From positions 372,001-436,000 of the forward strand of contig CAVYJK010000021.1 of NCBI GenBank assembly GCA_963768765.1: a stretch of DNA of 64,000 nucleotides, written 5' to 3'. A program made the position numbers and the translations under genes. This document shows positions 45,633 through 56,228 of the stretch, one piece after another (within the stretch, counting starts at the first letter, position 1; each line of letters starts with the position of its first letter). Origin of the DNA: DASWLF01 sp963768765 (GTDB lineage Bacteria > Desulfobacterota > Desulfobaccia > Desulfobaccales > 0-14-0-80-60-11). The notes under the pieces were generated by a model, which was not told the origin of the DNA, made no database searches, and saw nothing but the letters and a program-made list of their open reading frames with translations.

Positions 45633-45781
45633 TCCGGCTGCCCCTGGCAAGCCGCCCAAGTCCGTAAACCTGCAATAAGATAATTAGGGGCCGGAGGCTC
45701 AGAGCCGCCGGCCCTTATCATTTCGAAGCATGGGGGGATCGCCGCCCCAGCACCGCCCCCCACGCGGTTTCCCGTCTAAAA

Positions 45782-45893
45782 ACGGGGGGCATTTCCCCAC
45801 CCAGGCCCCTATTTTGAGGGGGCTGGGAGGGGTTTCAGGGGAGGGCGAGGGGCTTTTGTCCCCCGGCACTCCCCTGAAATCGCATCTTCAACC
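45782..45893. repeat. G/C-rich palindromic intergenic repeat
   Basis: TTTCAGGGGAGGGCGAGGGGC...CCCGGCACTCCCCTGAAA, closely resembling 26188-26241, next to the 3' end of the htrA gene. Confidence 0.65.
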
Positions 45894-45898
45894 TCCGG

Positions 45899-47368
45899 TT
45901 AGGGGACTTCCACCGTCAGGTACAGGGTCCGTCCCTGGCGCTTGATCAAGAAGCGGGAAACTTGGCCTTTCTTCAGTTTCTTGACCGCGTCCCGGTATTC
46001 TTTCACGGATGACACCACCTGGCCGCCGACCTCCAACACCAGGTCGCCGGGCCGCAGCCCCGCGTCCGCCCCGGCGCTCCCCGGCGCCACCTGCACCACC
46101 ACCACGCCCTTGTTGTCCCGCAGGCGGAAGCGCTTGACCAGCTCCGGGGTCAGGTTGTTAACCATCAGACCCAGGGGGCTTTCTGCCTCTCCCCCTTCGC
46201 CGGGCGTCTCTTGCGCCTGCTTTTCTTCGGTCATCTCAGTGATGGTGATGTTCAGGGTCTTCTCCTTGCCGTCACGCAAGATCTTCAGCGTGGCTTTGCT
46301 GTTCGGCGGGGTGGCGGCCACCAGGCGGGGCAATTCGTTCATCTCGTGAATGGGGTGGCCGTTGTAGTCGGTGATGATGTCACCCCGGTGGATACCGGCT
46401 TTTTCCGCGGGGGAGCCGGGATTGACTTCCGCCACCAGGGCCCCCTTGGGCTCCGTCATGCCGAAGGATTTGGCCAGCTCCGGGGTCACGTTCTGGACCT
46501 GGACCCCGATCATGCCCCGGATCACTTTACCCTTTTCCCGCAACTGGGGGATGATGGTTTTGGCAATGTTGCTGGGGGTGGCAAAGCCGATGCCCTGGCC
46601 GGAGGCCAAAATGGCGGTATTGATGCCCACCACCTCTCCCTGGAGGTTGATCAGGGGGCCGCCGCTGTTGCCGGGGTTGATGGAGGCGTCGGTCTGCAGG
46701 AAGTTGTCATAGGGGCCGGCGCCAATGACCCGCCCCTTGGCGCTGATGATCCCCTGGGTCACGGTGTGGCTCAGGCCGAAGGGGTTGCCCACGGCCATGA
46801 CCCAGTCGCCCTGCCGGATGGCGTCCGAATCCCCGAACTTGAGAAAGGGCAAATCGGCGGGCGGGGCGACGATCTGGATCAGGGCCAGGTCGGTCTTGGG
46901 GTCCCGGCCTTTGATGGTGGCCTTGTACTCCTTGCCGCCCACCAGGATGACCTTGATCTTGTCCGCGCCTTCCACCACATGGTTGTTGGTGACTACGTAG
47001 CCCTGGGAGTCGATGATGAAGCCGGAGCCGAGGCTGCGGGTCTTGAAGCTCTTGGGCATTTCCCCGAAAAACTTGTCAAAGAAGTCCCGGAAATCCTTGA
47101 AAGGGCCTTCCGGTGGGAAGGGCATCTCCGGTCCCATGCCCGGTCCCCGGCGCCCCTGGCCGCCGAAGAATTCTTTAAATTCGTTTTTGACCACCTTTTC
47201 GGTGCTGATATTGACCACGGCCCCCGAGGTTTGCTTGGCGAGCTCCGCGAAGGTGTCCGACGTAATGGGGGTTTGAGCGAGCGCAGGGGACGGCGCTAGG
47301 ACCAACGTCCCCAGGCCCAGCAAGGCCCAGACTAAGGCCAGATTAATTAACAGACTTTTTTTCATCAT
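45899..47368 (-). CDS. HtrA/DegP-family periplasmic serine protease
   Basis: 489 residues. Signal peptide MMKKSLLINLALVWALLGLG ending SPALA; a trypsin-like domain with H130 (VVTNNHVVEG), D160 (KTDLALIQI) and S235 (NPGNSGGPL); then two PDZ domains (about 290-375, GALVAEVNPGSPAEKAGIHRGDIITDYNG, and 400-489, VVVVQVAPGSAGADAGLRPGDLVLEV). It degrades or refolds misfolded envelope proteins. A Phe/Gly/Pro-rich LA-loop precedes the protease core. ATG 47368 (next ATG 47365) has GGAGAAGAAGG upstream; the frame extends further but without a ribosome site. It overlaps the stop of the upstream M16 gene, so it is co-translated with the peptidases. Confidence 0.95.
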   Translation of the reverse strand: MMKKSLLINLALVWALLGLGTLVLAPSPALAQTPITSDTFAELAKQTSGAVVNISTEKVVKNEFKEFFGGQGRRGPGMGPEMPFPPEGPFKDFRDFFDKFFGEMPKSFKTRSLGSGFIIDSQGYVVTNNHVVEGADKIKVILVGGKEYKATIKGRDPKTDLALIQIVAPPADLPFLKFGDSDAIRQGDWVMAVGNPFGLSHTVTQGIISAKGRVIGAGPYDNFLQTDASINPGNSGGPLINLQGEVVGINTAILASGQGIGFATPSNIAKTIIPQLREKGKVIRGMIGVQVQNVTPELAKSFGMTEPKGALVAEVNPGSPAEKAGIHRGDIITDYNGHPIHEMNELPRLVAATPPNSKATLKILRDGKEKTLNITITEMTEEKQAQETPGEGGEAESPLGLMVNNLTPELVKRFRLRDNKGVVVVQVAPGSAGADAGLRPGDLVLEVGGQVVSSVKEYRDAVKKLKKGQVSRFLIKRQGRTLYLTVEVP

Positions 47369-48776
47369 CCTTCTTCTCCTCTTTTTTCTGGCCCGGTGAG
47401 GCACCGGGCAGAGACGGCATTGCGGATTTTTTTCCTACCACGACCAGGAGATATTTATCCGGGTGCAAATATTTTTCGGCTATCTTCTGGATAGCGGCCG
47501 GGGTCAGGTGCTGGATCAGCTCCGGATACCGCCAGGGATAATCCAGGCCCAGGCCGTAGACTTCCACATATCCCAACAGCCAGGCGCGCTTGGACAGGGA
47601 GTCCATCTTCCGGGGGAAGCTGCCGATTAGATAGGACTTGGCATCCTTGAGCTCCTGCTCCGTCACCGCCTTGGTCATGATGAGCCGGATCTGCTCCACC
47701 ACCTGGTTGATGGCTTCTCCGGCGCTGGCGTTCTTGGTCTCCAGGGAGACGGTGAACGGCCCCGGCTCCAAGCCCGGGGAAAAGGAGCTGCTGACGCTGT
47801 AAGCCAGACCCCGGTTCACCCGGATGTCGTCCAGGAGCCGTGAGGCGAAGCCGCCGCCCCCCAGGATGTAGTTCATCACCTGGAAGGCGTAGAAATCCGG
47901 GTTTTGCCGGGTGATTCCCAGGCTCCCCAGGATGATGTTGGCCTGGCTGATATCCTTGTCGATTACCACCGTCTCCCGCTGGTTAAGGGGTGGAATGGCA
48001 GGCAGCTTCAGGGGCGGGATGGGCGCCGCCGCCCAGCCGCCGAAAATTTTGCTCACCCACTGGCGGGCCTCCTCCCGGGTCAGGTCTCCCGCCAGGCTCA
48101 ACACCCCGTTGTTGGGTCGGTAGTAGCGGCGGTGAAAATCCATCAGGTCATTGCGGGTGATGGCCGTCAGGCCCTGGGGGGTGCCGCGCACCGGGTGGCC
48201 GTAAGGAAAGGGCCCGTAAAGCTTCGACGCAAAGGCGCGGGCCGCCACCACCATGGGCTCGTCTTGTTCTGACTCCAGGGCGGCCTTAATCTGCGTGACC
48301 TTCCGTTTCAACTCCTCCGGCGCGAAGGCCGGGTTCAGCAGCACATCCTTAAAAAGGTCCAGGGCCCGGGCCAGGTCCTTTTTCAGACAAGTGAGGCTCA
48401 CCGACGCGAAGTCATCGCCGCCCGCGGCACTGAGGTGGGCCCCCATGAAATCCAACTCCCGGGCGATCTGGGTGGCGCTGCGGCTTTTGGTGCCGCTCAG
48501 CAACAGGGAGGCCGTGAGATTGGCCAGCCCTTCCTTGCCCTGGGGCTCCACCAGGGTCCCGGCCTTGATCAGGAGTTGCAGGGTAACCAGAGGCAGCTCC
48601 GACTGCTGGGAAAAGAGCCACACCAGGTCGTTGGGCAGCTTCTCCCGCACTCCCAACACCTGGGAGGGCGAAGCCACCGTCGGGGCTGGGGCCTCCGAAG
48701 CCGCCAGGGCCGCGCCGCTCCAAATCAACAGGGCCACTGCCGCCCAGGACAACCGTATGGTCAGTTTTTTCTTCAT
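47343..48776 (-). CDS. M16-family peptidase-like protein lacking the HxxEH zinc site
   Basis: 477 residues. Signal peptide MKKKLTIRLSWAAVALLIWS. Both M16 halves are recognisable (VTLQLLIKAGTLVEPQGKEGLANLTASLL; NYILGGGGFASRLLDDIRVNRGLAYSV), but where active enzymes have HxxEH this one has GLANLTAS. It is therefore the non-catalytic partner, as PqqG-like/beta-MPP subunits are, and keeps the R/Y of the second domain (RVNRGLAYSV) needed by the partner's active site. The C-terminal tail is Lys/Glu/Asp-rich. It sits 16 bases after the catalytic M16 gene and overlaps htrA. Confidence 0.9.
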   Translation of the reverse strand: MKKKLTIRLSWAAVALLIWSGAALAASEAPAPTVASPSQVLGVREKLPNDLVWLFSQQSELPLVTLQLLIKAGTLVEPQGKEGLANLTASLLLSGTKSRSATQIARELDFMGAHLSAAGGDDFASVSLTCLKKDLARALDLFKDVLLNPAFAPEELKRKVTQIKAALESEQDEPMVVAARAFASKLYGPFPYGHPVRGTPQGLTAITRNDLMDFHRRYYRPNNGVLSLAGDLTREEARQWVSKIFGGWAAAPIPPLKLPAIPPLNQRETVVIDKDISQANIILGSLGITRQNPDFYAFQVMNYILGGGGFASRLLDDIRVNRGLAYSVSSSFSPGLEPGPFTVSLETKNASAGEAINQVVEQIRLIMTKAVTEQELKDAKSYLIGSFPRKMDSLSKRAWLLGYVEVYGLGLDYPWRYPELIQHLTPAAIQKIAEKYLHPDKYLLVVVGKKSAMPSLPGASPGQKKEEKKDDEKKSVN

Positions 48777-48792
48777 AGGATTGATTCAGCGC

Positions 48793-50193
48793 CTACCTGA
48801 TCTCGCCTCCCGGCTGCAAGCGGCCCGCCTTGGGCTTGCCGGTTTTGACGGGCACCAGGATCCCCACGGTGCGGTTATTTTCCACCAGGTATTTCTGGGC
48901 CACCCGGCGGAGGTCCTCGCTGGTTACCTGCTGAATTTTGGGGATGAACTCCTTCAGCAGGGTCCAGCGGGCCACCGTCTCGGTGCGGCCCAGGACCATG
49001 CCCCGGTAAAACAGGGAATCCATGGCCATGTAAAAGGAGGCGGTCACCTGGTTCTTGGCTTTTTGCAGCTCTTGGGCGGAAACCGGCTCGGTCTGCAGCC
49101 TTTTCACTTCCGCCTTCAGGGCGGCTTCCAGCTGGGCCCCGGTCTTTCCCGGCATGGGCTGGCCGTAGAGCATGAACAGAAAGGGATCGGTGGTGTCAAA
49201 GTCGTAGTCCGCCCCGGCCTCCAGGGCCAGCTTCTGCTTGTATACCAGATTCTGGTAAAGGCGGGAGCTACGCCCCTGGGAGAGTATCCGGGAAAGCAGC
49301 TCCAGGGTGTAGGCGTCGGGGTCCTGCCAGTTGGGGGCGTTATAACCGATGAGGATGGCGGGAAACTGGGCTTCCCGGTGCACCTGCACCCGGCGCTCGC
49401 CGTAATGCTGGGGCTCCTTGGCCGTGACCTTGGGCGGTTCCGGCCCCGGCGGCAGCTTGCCGAAGGTCTCCTCAATGTCTTTTAAAGCCGCCTGGGGGTC
49501 GATATCTCCCACCACCACCAACGTGCAATTGTTGGGCAGATAGTAGCGGTGGTAATAGGTGCGGAATTCCTCCAGGTTGATGCTGTCGATGTCGTTAAGC
49601 CAGCCGATGACCGGCCACTGGTAGGGGTGGGCCTCGAAAGCCGCGGCCAGGGTGGCTTCCTGCATGAAGCTGGTGGGGTCGTCTTCGGTGCGCAGGCGCC
49701 GCTCTTCCAGGACCACCTTCTTTTCGGTCTCGAAGGCCTTTTCGTCGACGTTGATGCCCCGCATGCGGTCGGCTTCCATCTCCAGCCAGTGCCGCAGCTG
49801 GTCCTTGGGGCCGTTTTCAAAATAGGCCGTATAATTCCGGGAAGTGAAGGCGTTGTCCGTCCCGCCCACCTTCTGGATTTCCCGGGAAAAGAACTTGGGC
49901 CCGTATTGGGCCGTGCCTTTGAACATCAGGTGCTCGGTGAGGTGGGAGATGCCGGTCTTTCCCAGGCATTCGTTGCGGGAGCCCACCCGGTACCAGACCT
50001 GAAGGCTGATGATGGGGGCCCGGGCCTCTTTAAGCAGGAGCACCTTGAGGCCGTTTTTCAACTTGTGCTCCTGGACCTGGTCAAAGAGGTTGCCGGCGTC
50101 CGCGGCCCCCAGGGGCGCGGTGACCCCCAGCCACCCGCAGAGCACGGCCAGGAGGGCCAGGATCATGAAGACCCACCGGCCCGCTGGCTGCAT
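48793..50193 (-). CDS. M16-family zinc metallopeptidase (catalytic subunit)
   Basis: 466 residues from ATG 50193. A signal/anchor segment (WVFMILALLAVLCGWLGVTA) is followed by an active M16 domain with H84-L-T-E87-H88 and downstream E. The second half has LELLSRILSQGRSSRLYQNLV. It is a periplasmic heterodimer partner of the next gene. The start is uncertain: ATG 50244 adds 17 mostly charged residues, and neither has a strong ribosome site. Together with htrA it forms an envelope proteolysis operon. Confidence 0.9.
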   Translation of the reverse strand: MQPAGRWVFMILALLAVLCGWLGVTAPLGAADAGNLFDQVQEHKLKNGLKVLLLKEARAPIISLQVWYRVGSRNECLGKTGISHLTEHLMFKGTAQYGPKFFSREIQKVGGTDNAFTSRNYTAYFENGPKDQLRHWLEMEADRMRGINVDEKAFETEKKVVLEERRLRTEDDPTSFMQEATLAAAFEAHPYQWPVIGWLNDIDSINLEEFRTYYHRYYLPNNCTLVVVGDIDPQAALKDIEETFGKLPPGPEPPKVTAKEPQHYGERRVQVHREAQFPAILIGYNAPNWQDPDAYTLELLSRILSQGRSSRLYQNLVYKQKLALEAGADYDFDTTDPFLFMLYGQPMPGKTGAQLEAALKAEVKRLQTEPVSAQELQKAKNQVTASFYMAMDSLFYRGMVLGRTETVARWTLLKEFIPKIQQVTSEDLRRVAQKYLVENNRTVGILVPVKTGKPKAGRLQPGGEIR

Positions 50194-50403
50194 CGCCCGG
50201 CGGCCGCTGCTCTCACCCCAATCCCTGTCTCTGGTGAAATTCATAAAGGAGTCTGCTGGTATTATTTTGTCAGGGGCGTCCGGCTGGCGGCGCCCTCTCG
50301 GCCCGTCCGCCCTGAGCCGGTGTCCCGGGAGGGCGTCAGGAACCATAGCTTTATCCGCTTAATATATATTTCCTGAAAGAGAATTCAAGGGCGCAGGTAA
50401 GCA

Positions 50404-50910
50404 TTACTCGCCGGCTGTGCCCCCGGGCGCCGATTCACCTGAAACCAGCTCGGGCCTGCACCGGGGCTGCCAAAATATGGCGGTGAGCAGGGCCGCCAGC
50501 AACGAGGCGCTGAAATCCAGGCCCACGTCCCAAAGACTGCCGGTCCGGCTTACGGTGAACCATTGGTGCCCTTCGTCCACCAGGGTCATCAGCAGGCTAA
50601 GTCCCAGGGACCAGAGGGCGGATTTCTTCATGCTATAGCCCGAATTCCCCTGAAAGGCCCGAAACCAGAGAAAATAGAGGACTCCGTAAGCTAGCACGTG
50701 GCCGGCTTTGCGGCAATAGAAGTTAATCACCTGGATCTGGGCCGGGTCTAAAGGGGAAATCCAGGAAAAGAGCCACCGCAACAATCCCAGGCTGTTGCGG
50801 GCGGAGCCCCAATCCCCTGACATAATCAGGACCACGGCGCACCACAGCAAAGGCGGCAGCCAGTAGCTAAAAAAAACCGGGGTTCGCAACCGTGCTGCTT
50901 TGGGGCCCAA
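50404..50910 (-). CDS. VanZ-like family membrane protein
   Basis: 168 residues with four or five membrane helices. VanZ-like motifs: WLPPLLWCAVVLIMSGD, KAGHVLAYGVLYFLWFRAF, and TLVDEGHQWFTVSRTGSLWDVGLDFSASLLA (the E-x-x-Q and R..S..D region). The function of the family is poorly defined. The start ATG 50910 gives a short basic N-terminus. It lies just downstream of ftsY on the same strand. Confidence 0.82.
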   Translation of the reverse strand: MGPKAARLRTPVFFSYWLPPLLWCAVVLIMSGDWGSARNSLGLLRWLFSWISPLDPAQIQVINFYCRKAGHVLAYGVLYFLWFRAFQGNSGYSMKKSALWSLGLSLLMTLVDEGHQWFTVSRTGSLWDVGLDFSASLLAALLTAIFWQPRCRPELVSGESAPGGTAGE

Positions 50911-50971
50911 AGGATTCCTTTACTCCGCCGGAAGGCAGCTATTCAGGGTATCGGCCATCTTGAGCTGCCCG

Positions 50972-52168
50972 TCACCCTAAGATTGCCTCCACAAAGGCCT
51001 CAGCCTCGAAGGGGCGCAAATCGTCCATGGCCTCCCCCACCCCCAGGTAGCGGATGGGGATGCCGGTTTCCTGGGCCACGGCCAGGGCCACCCCGCCTTT
51101 GGCAGTGCCGTCCATCTTGGTAAGAACGATGCCGGTCACCTCCACCGCTTCGTGGAAAAGGCGGGCCTGGCTCAAGGCATTCTGGCCGGTGGTGGCGTCC
51201 AGGACGAGCAGCACTTCGTGGGGCGAGCCGGGAATCTTTTTGGCCGCGGTGCGGTGGATCTTTTTCAGCTCCTCCATCAGGTTGACCTTGGTGTGGAGGC
51301 GCCCGGCAGTGTCAACATACACGACATCCGCGCCCCGGGCCAGAGCGGCGCCAAGGCCGTCGAAGACCACCGCGGCGGGGTCGGCGCCGCTTTTTTGTTT
51401 GATGACCGGGGCGCCCACCCGCTCCCCCCAGATCTCCAGCTGCTCCACCGCCGCGGCCCGGAAGGTGTCCGCGGCCACCAGCAGGGGACTGAGTCCCCGG
51501 CCGCGGGCCTGGTGGGCCAGCTTGGCGATGGTGGTGGTCTTACCCACCCCGTTGACCCCCACCAGCAGCACCACCCAGGGGCGGGACTCCATTGCCCGGG
51601 GCGGAGGACCTTGAAGCAGGGCCACCATCTCCGCCTTGAGGGCCTGCTTCAGCTGCTCCAGGTCGCCCAGTTCCCGGCGTCGCAATTTTTCCTGCAGCGC
51701 CTGGATCAGGGAAAGGCTGGTCTTTACCCCCAGATCGGCGGTAATCAACAATTCCTCCAGTTCCTCCAGGAGGGCGGCGTCTACTTCCTGGCGACCGGCA
51801 AAAAGGCGGTCCAGGCCGCCGGCCAGGGTATCCCGGGTCCGGCTGAGGCGCTCCTTAAAGCGCTGCAGCAGGCCTTTGCGTCGCTCCAGGGCCCCCTCCC
51901 GGACCGCGTCCTCCTCGGCCTCGGTGGCTGCCGCTTCCGGAGGAACGGCCTCCTCAGCCGGGGATTCTTCGTAGGGGCGGGGTGCGGCGGGCTCCGGCGG
52001 CGACTCTGCCGGAACTTCCGGCTCCGGTGGGGCGGCTGCGGCTTCCGGGCCCCGGGAGGCCTCTCCCTGGACCTGGGGGCTCTCGGCGGGTCCGTCCTCC
52101 GGAGGAGCTTGCCGCTCCTCCAGGGACGTTTCCTGATCTTTTTCTTGGCGGCGAAACCAGCGGCGCAT
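50972..52168 (-). CDS. ftsY: Signal recognition particle receptor FtsY
   Basis: 398 residues. An acidic, Pro/Glu/Ala-rich N-terminal A domain (about 1-115) is followed by the N domain (LLITADLGVKTSLSLIQAL) and G domain with G1 GVNGVGKTTTIAKLA, DTFRAAAVEQLE, DTAGRLH and TKMDGTAKGGVAL. It docks ribosome-nascent-chain-SRP complexes at the membrane. ATG 52168 lies two bases after the glyS stop, so the genes are in one operon. Confidence 0.96.
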   Translation of the reverse strand: MRRWFRRQEKDQETSLEERQAPPEDGPAESPQVQGEASRGPEAAAAPPEPEVPAESPPEPAAPRPYEESPAEEAVPPEAAATEAEEDAVREGALERRKGLLQRFKERLSRTRDTLAGGLDRLFAGRQEVDAALLEELEELLITADLGVKTSLSLIQALQEKLRRRELGDLEQLKQALKAEMVALLQGPPPRAMESRPWVVLLVGVNGVGKTTTIAKLAHQARGRGLSPLLVAADTFRAAAVEQLEIWGERVGAPVIKQKSGADPAAVVFDGLGAALARGADVVYVDTAGRLHTKVNLMEELKKIHRTAAKKIPGSPHEVLLVLDATTGQNALSQARLFHEAVEVTGIVLTKMDGTAKGGVALAVAQETGIPIRYLGVGEAMDDLRPFEAEAFVEAILG

Positions 52169-52170
52169 GA

Positions 52171-54241
52171 TTACTGGGTGGTGATGCGGGAAAAGTCGGC
52201 CATCATAAGGAAGGTGCGGCTGATGCGGGAGAGCAGCCCCAACCGGTTCCGGCGGATTCTCGGGTCTTCGGCCATGACCAGCACTTGTTCGAAGAAGGCG
52301 TCCACCGGTCCCCGCAGCCTGGACAAAGCCCGGCACACCGCGGAATAATCCCGTTTTTCCAGGGCCGCGGCCACCTCCAGCTCCATCAGGCCGGTGACTT
52401 CCAGCAGCAGCTTTTCTTCCGGGTATTCGAACAGCAGTTCGGTCCACCTCCCCGGCTTCGGCGTCCCGGGAGATGTTGATCACCCGTTTGAAGGCCACCG
52501 CCAGGGCCGGGAACTCGGGGCTCTGGCGCACCTCTTCCAAGGCTTTTACCTTATCTGCGGCGTCCACCAGGTCCCGGCCACCCGCGGCCAGGACCGCGGC
52601 CACGGTCTCGTTATCAAAGCCCTCGGAGAGCAGCAGGTGCTGCAACCGGGTCTGGAAAAAGTCCAGCACCTCCAGGGCCGTCTCTTCCGGGGTGCGGCTG
52701 ATCTTCTCCCGCAGCAGGTTAAGTGCGGCCATGACGACTTCGGGAAGATCCAGGTGCAGCCCCTGGGCCCGCAGGATGCGGATCACGGCCAGGGCGTGCC
52801 TTCTTAAGCCGTAAGGGTCGGCGGTGCCGGTGGGGATGAGGTTCACCCCGAAGCAGCCGCAGATGGTGTCCAGGCGGTCGGCCAGGCCCACCAGGATGCC
52901 CACCAGGTCGGAGGGCAGGTCGTCGTCGGCATGGCGGGGCAGGTAATGCGTGAAGATGGCCGTGGCCACCTCCGAAGGCTCCCCCGAGAGCTGGGCGTAG
53001 ATGCGGCCCATGACCCCCTGGAGGCTGGGAAATTCTCCCACCATTTCCGTGACGATGTCGGCCTTGCACAAGGAGGCGGCCCGGCGCGCCATGCCTTCCA
53101 GTTCCGGGGCCAGAATCCGGGCCAGGATGGTGGCCAGGTCCCGGAAACGCTCCATCTTCTCGTAAGAAGTGCCCAGCAGCGAGTGGAACACCACCCCCTT
53201 CAGGGCGTCCACCCGGTTTTCCAGGGGAGTCTTGCTGTCTTCCTGGAAGAAGAACATGGCGTCGCTGAGGCGGGCCCGCAGCACCCGCTCATGGCCCTGG
53301 CGCACCAGGTCCGGGTTCCGGGCCAGGGTGTTGTTCACCGCCAGAAAGTGGGGCATCAGGCGGCCGTCGGCCCCCCGCAGGGAGAAGTACCGCTGGTGCT
53401 CCCGCATGGAAGTGATGAGCACCTCATCGGGCAGCGCCAGGAATTTTTCTTCAAAGTTGCCGCAGACCACCGAGGGGTATTCCACCAGGAAGGTGTTTTC
53501 CTCCAGGAGCCCCGGGTTGGGCACCACTTCGCCGCCGACCCTGGCCGCGGCTTCGGCCAGCTCGGCCTGCAGGAAGGCCCCCCGTTCCTGGGGGTCCACG
53601 ATGACCTTGGCGTCCTTGAGGGCCGCAACGTAGGCCGCCGTATCGGCCACCTCCCGGGCCTCCGGGGCCAGGAACCGGTGGCCGTAGGTTAGGCCGCCGC
53701 TAACCACGTCGCCCAAGTCAAAGGGCACCACCGCGCCGCCGAAGCGGGCCAGAATCCAGTGGATGGGCCGGGCGAAGGTGAGGGAGAGCGCCCCCCAGCG
53801 CATGGATTTGGGAAAAGATAAGCCCAGGATGAACCCCGGCAGGAGCTCCCGCAGGCACTCGAAGGTGGGGCGCCCGAAGGTGCGCCGGCTCACCGCCAGA
53901 TAGACCCCCCGGGGGGTGTCCACTTCGATGAGGTCGGATACCTTCACTCCCTGGGCCTTGGCGAAACCCTGGGCCGCGGCCGTGGGCTGGCCCGCGGCGT
54001 CGAAGGCCACGGCCTTGGGCGGGCCGATGACCTCCTCGGTGACCTCCGCCTGGGAGGTGGCCACGTCCTTCGCCACCAGGGCCAGGCGCCGGGGGGTGCC
54101 CCAGGTGATGATCTCGCCCACCGCGATGCGCTCCTGCTCCAGCAACTTCACCATGGAGGCGGCCATCTCTGCCAATGCCGGCGGGATGAAACGGGCCGGG
54201 ATCTCTTCGGTGCCAATCTCCAGCAGCAACTCGCTCGCCAT
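52171..54241 (-). CDS. glyS: Glycyl-tRNA synthetase beta subunit (one frameshift)
   Basis: About 690 residues, beta subunit of the alpha2-beta2 bacterial glycyl-tRNA synthetase. Family start MASELLLEIGTEEIPARFIP, then ITSMREHQRYFSL, VNNTLARNPDLVRQGHERVLRARLSDAMFFF, KADIVTEMVGEFPSLQGVMG and YGLRRHALAVIRIL. Near 52438 an extra base shifts the frame (INISRDAEAGEVDR), and the remaining C-terminal helical domain continues in the next frame (LLFEYPEEKL...GLLSRISRTFLMMADFSRI). glyS is essential, so the break is probably a sequence error. Read uncorrected, the frame runs into ftsY and fakes a fusion. Confidence 0.94.
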
Positions 54242-54261
54242 CGTCTTCCTCGTAAGGATGA

Positions 54262-54445
54262 GGTTTGTTGGGGGAGGGGGCTAAGGGCCCAGGCCCTTAC
54301 CCCCACCCCCAATCCCTTATGTTTTTCTTTCAGGCCGGGGAAGTTGGGGCCAACGGCCCCGCCTTCCCCGGCCCTCTTATGGGGGTTGGGTGGGGGGTAT
54401 GGGGGGAGGGCAGGGGCCGTCGGCCCCTGGCCCTCCCCCCATAAA
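54262..54445. repeat. Composite G/C-rich palindromic element between glyQ and glyS
   Basis: Units GGGGGAGGGGGCTAAGGGCC..GGCCCTTACCCCCACCCCC, GGCCGGGGAAG..CTTCCCCGGCC and GGGGGGAGGGCAGGGGCC..GGCCCCTGGCCCTCCCCCC. Same family as the element inside polB. Confidence 0.75.
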
Positions 54446-54447
54446 AT

Positions 54448-55317
<870 letters not shown>

Positions 55318-55524
55318 TCCGCCTCTCCTCCGGAGGTGAAAAATATCTAATAAATTTACCAGTTAAGCCCGAGGCTGTCAAGGTTGCAGAGGGCCTCGCC
55401 GCGGCTTCCTTAGCAATTAATCCGGCCTTTGTCCGTACCGAAAATCATGGTTTTCCCAGGCCAGTGGCCCATAAGCCAACAATCCTCTTGACGACCTGGG
55501 GCCCGCAGGTTATATGAAAGCCAT

Positions 55525-55599
55525 AGGCACGTAGCTCAGGGGGAGAGCACTACCTTGACGCGGTAGGGGTCAGGGGTTCAAATCCCCTCGTGCCTACCA
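55525..55599 (+). tRNA. tRNA-Val (anticodon GAC)
   Basis: 75 bases including CCA. Acceptor AGGCACG / CGTGCCT, D arm GCTCAGGGGGAGAGC, anticodon stem CTACC-TTGACGC-GGTAG, T arm CAGGGGTTCAAATCCCCT. Confidence 0.94.
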
Positions 55600-55607
55600 G
55601 GAATTTC

Positions 55608-55648
55608 AAGGGGCTGCGGTTTGAGACCGTAGCCCCTTTGTCTTTTTT
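55608..55648 (+). terminator. Terminator after tRNA-Val
   Basis: Stem AAGGGGCTGCGGT / ACCGTAGCCCCTT (one mismatch), loop TTGAG, then TGTCTTTTTT. Roughly where host sequence gives way to prophage-type sequence. Confidence 0.8.
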
Positions 55649-55868
55649 GCATGGTTTTTGAAATTTGGGCCAGGGCAAGGGTAAGTTAGAGGAGTGGTCA
55701 GGGGGGATGAGAGAATTAAGTAGTTGGAAACGCGAGAAATGATTTAAAAAAAGTGGGGGAATTGTGGGAAGGGAGTAAAAGGAAAGGAGAATTAATTACA
55801 AGGGTACAAGGGGGTGGGATGGAAAAAAGGGGGAATTTTTTATTCGGGCGGCTGGCGAAAAAATGGCG

Positions 55869-56183
55869 CTATGATTCAACTTTGATTTTTACGCCATAAT
55901 GCTTCGCCAGGCGGGAGAGGTAGTTTTGGGCGTAAATTAGATGTTTAATTAAGCCCTCGGTGGCCAGACGGAAGCCATGATCGGTTTTTTCGGCCCAATG
56001 GCAGGTAATTAAGGTAGAAATGATTCTAAAGACCTTTTCTTTGCTGAGGCCGACGCCAGTAGCAATCTCCTGGAGAGATCGGTAGGCCAGGATGTCGCCG
56101 GCGGCAAGAAATTCAATGACCTGGATGGCTGATTTAACGGCATTGATCTCATAGCGCGGAGAGACCTGTTCTTCTTTAGCCAC
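55869..56183 (-). CDS. Winged-helix (IclR-type HTH) regulator on the prophage lysogeny side
   Basis: 104 residues. VIEFLAAGDILAYRSLQEIATGVGLSKEKVFRIISTLITCHWAEKTDHGFRLA is a clear IclR-like winged helix (about 22-75), followed by a helical tail. There is no effector domain, so it probably acts as a small DNA-binding regulator. Similar short proteins occur near the repressor end of Mu-like elements. ATG 56183. Outermost identifiable gene on the left flank of the prophage, transcribed leftward like the repressor. Confidence 0.72.
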   Translation of the reverse strand: MAKEEQVSPRYEINAVKSAIQVIEFLAAGDILAYRSLQEIATGVGLSKEKVFRIISTLITCHWAEKTDHGFRLATEGLIKHLIYAQNYLSRLAKHYGVKIKVES

Positions 56184-56228
56184 TGTTATCTCCTTAATGG
56201 TTCAATTAAGGACCCGAATTGGTCCAAC

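Noticed and set aside
50972..54241. A GlyS-FtsY fusion protein suggested by one continuous frame
   Set aside because: The glyS C-terminus is found in another frame after an indel near 52438, ending two bases before the ftsY ATG; the continuity is a frameshift artefact.
55525..55599. tRNA-Val as the attachment site of the neighbouring prophage
   Set aside because: The prophage encodes a Mu-type DDE transposase and no tyrosine integrase is seen; Mu-like elements insert without tRNA specificity, so adjacency is probably chance.
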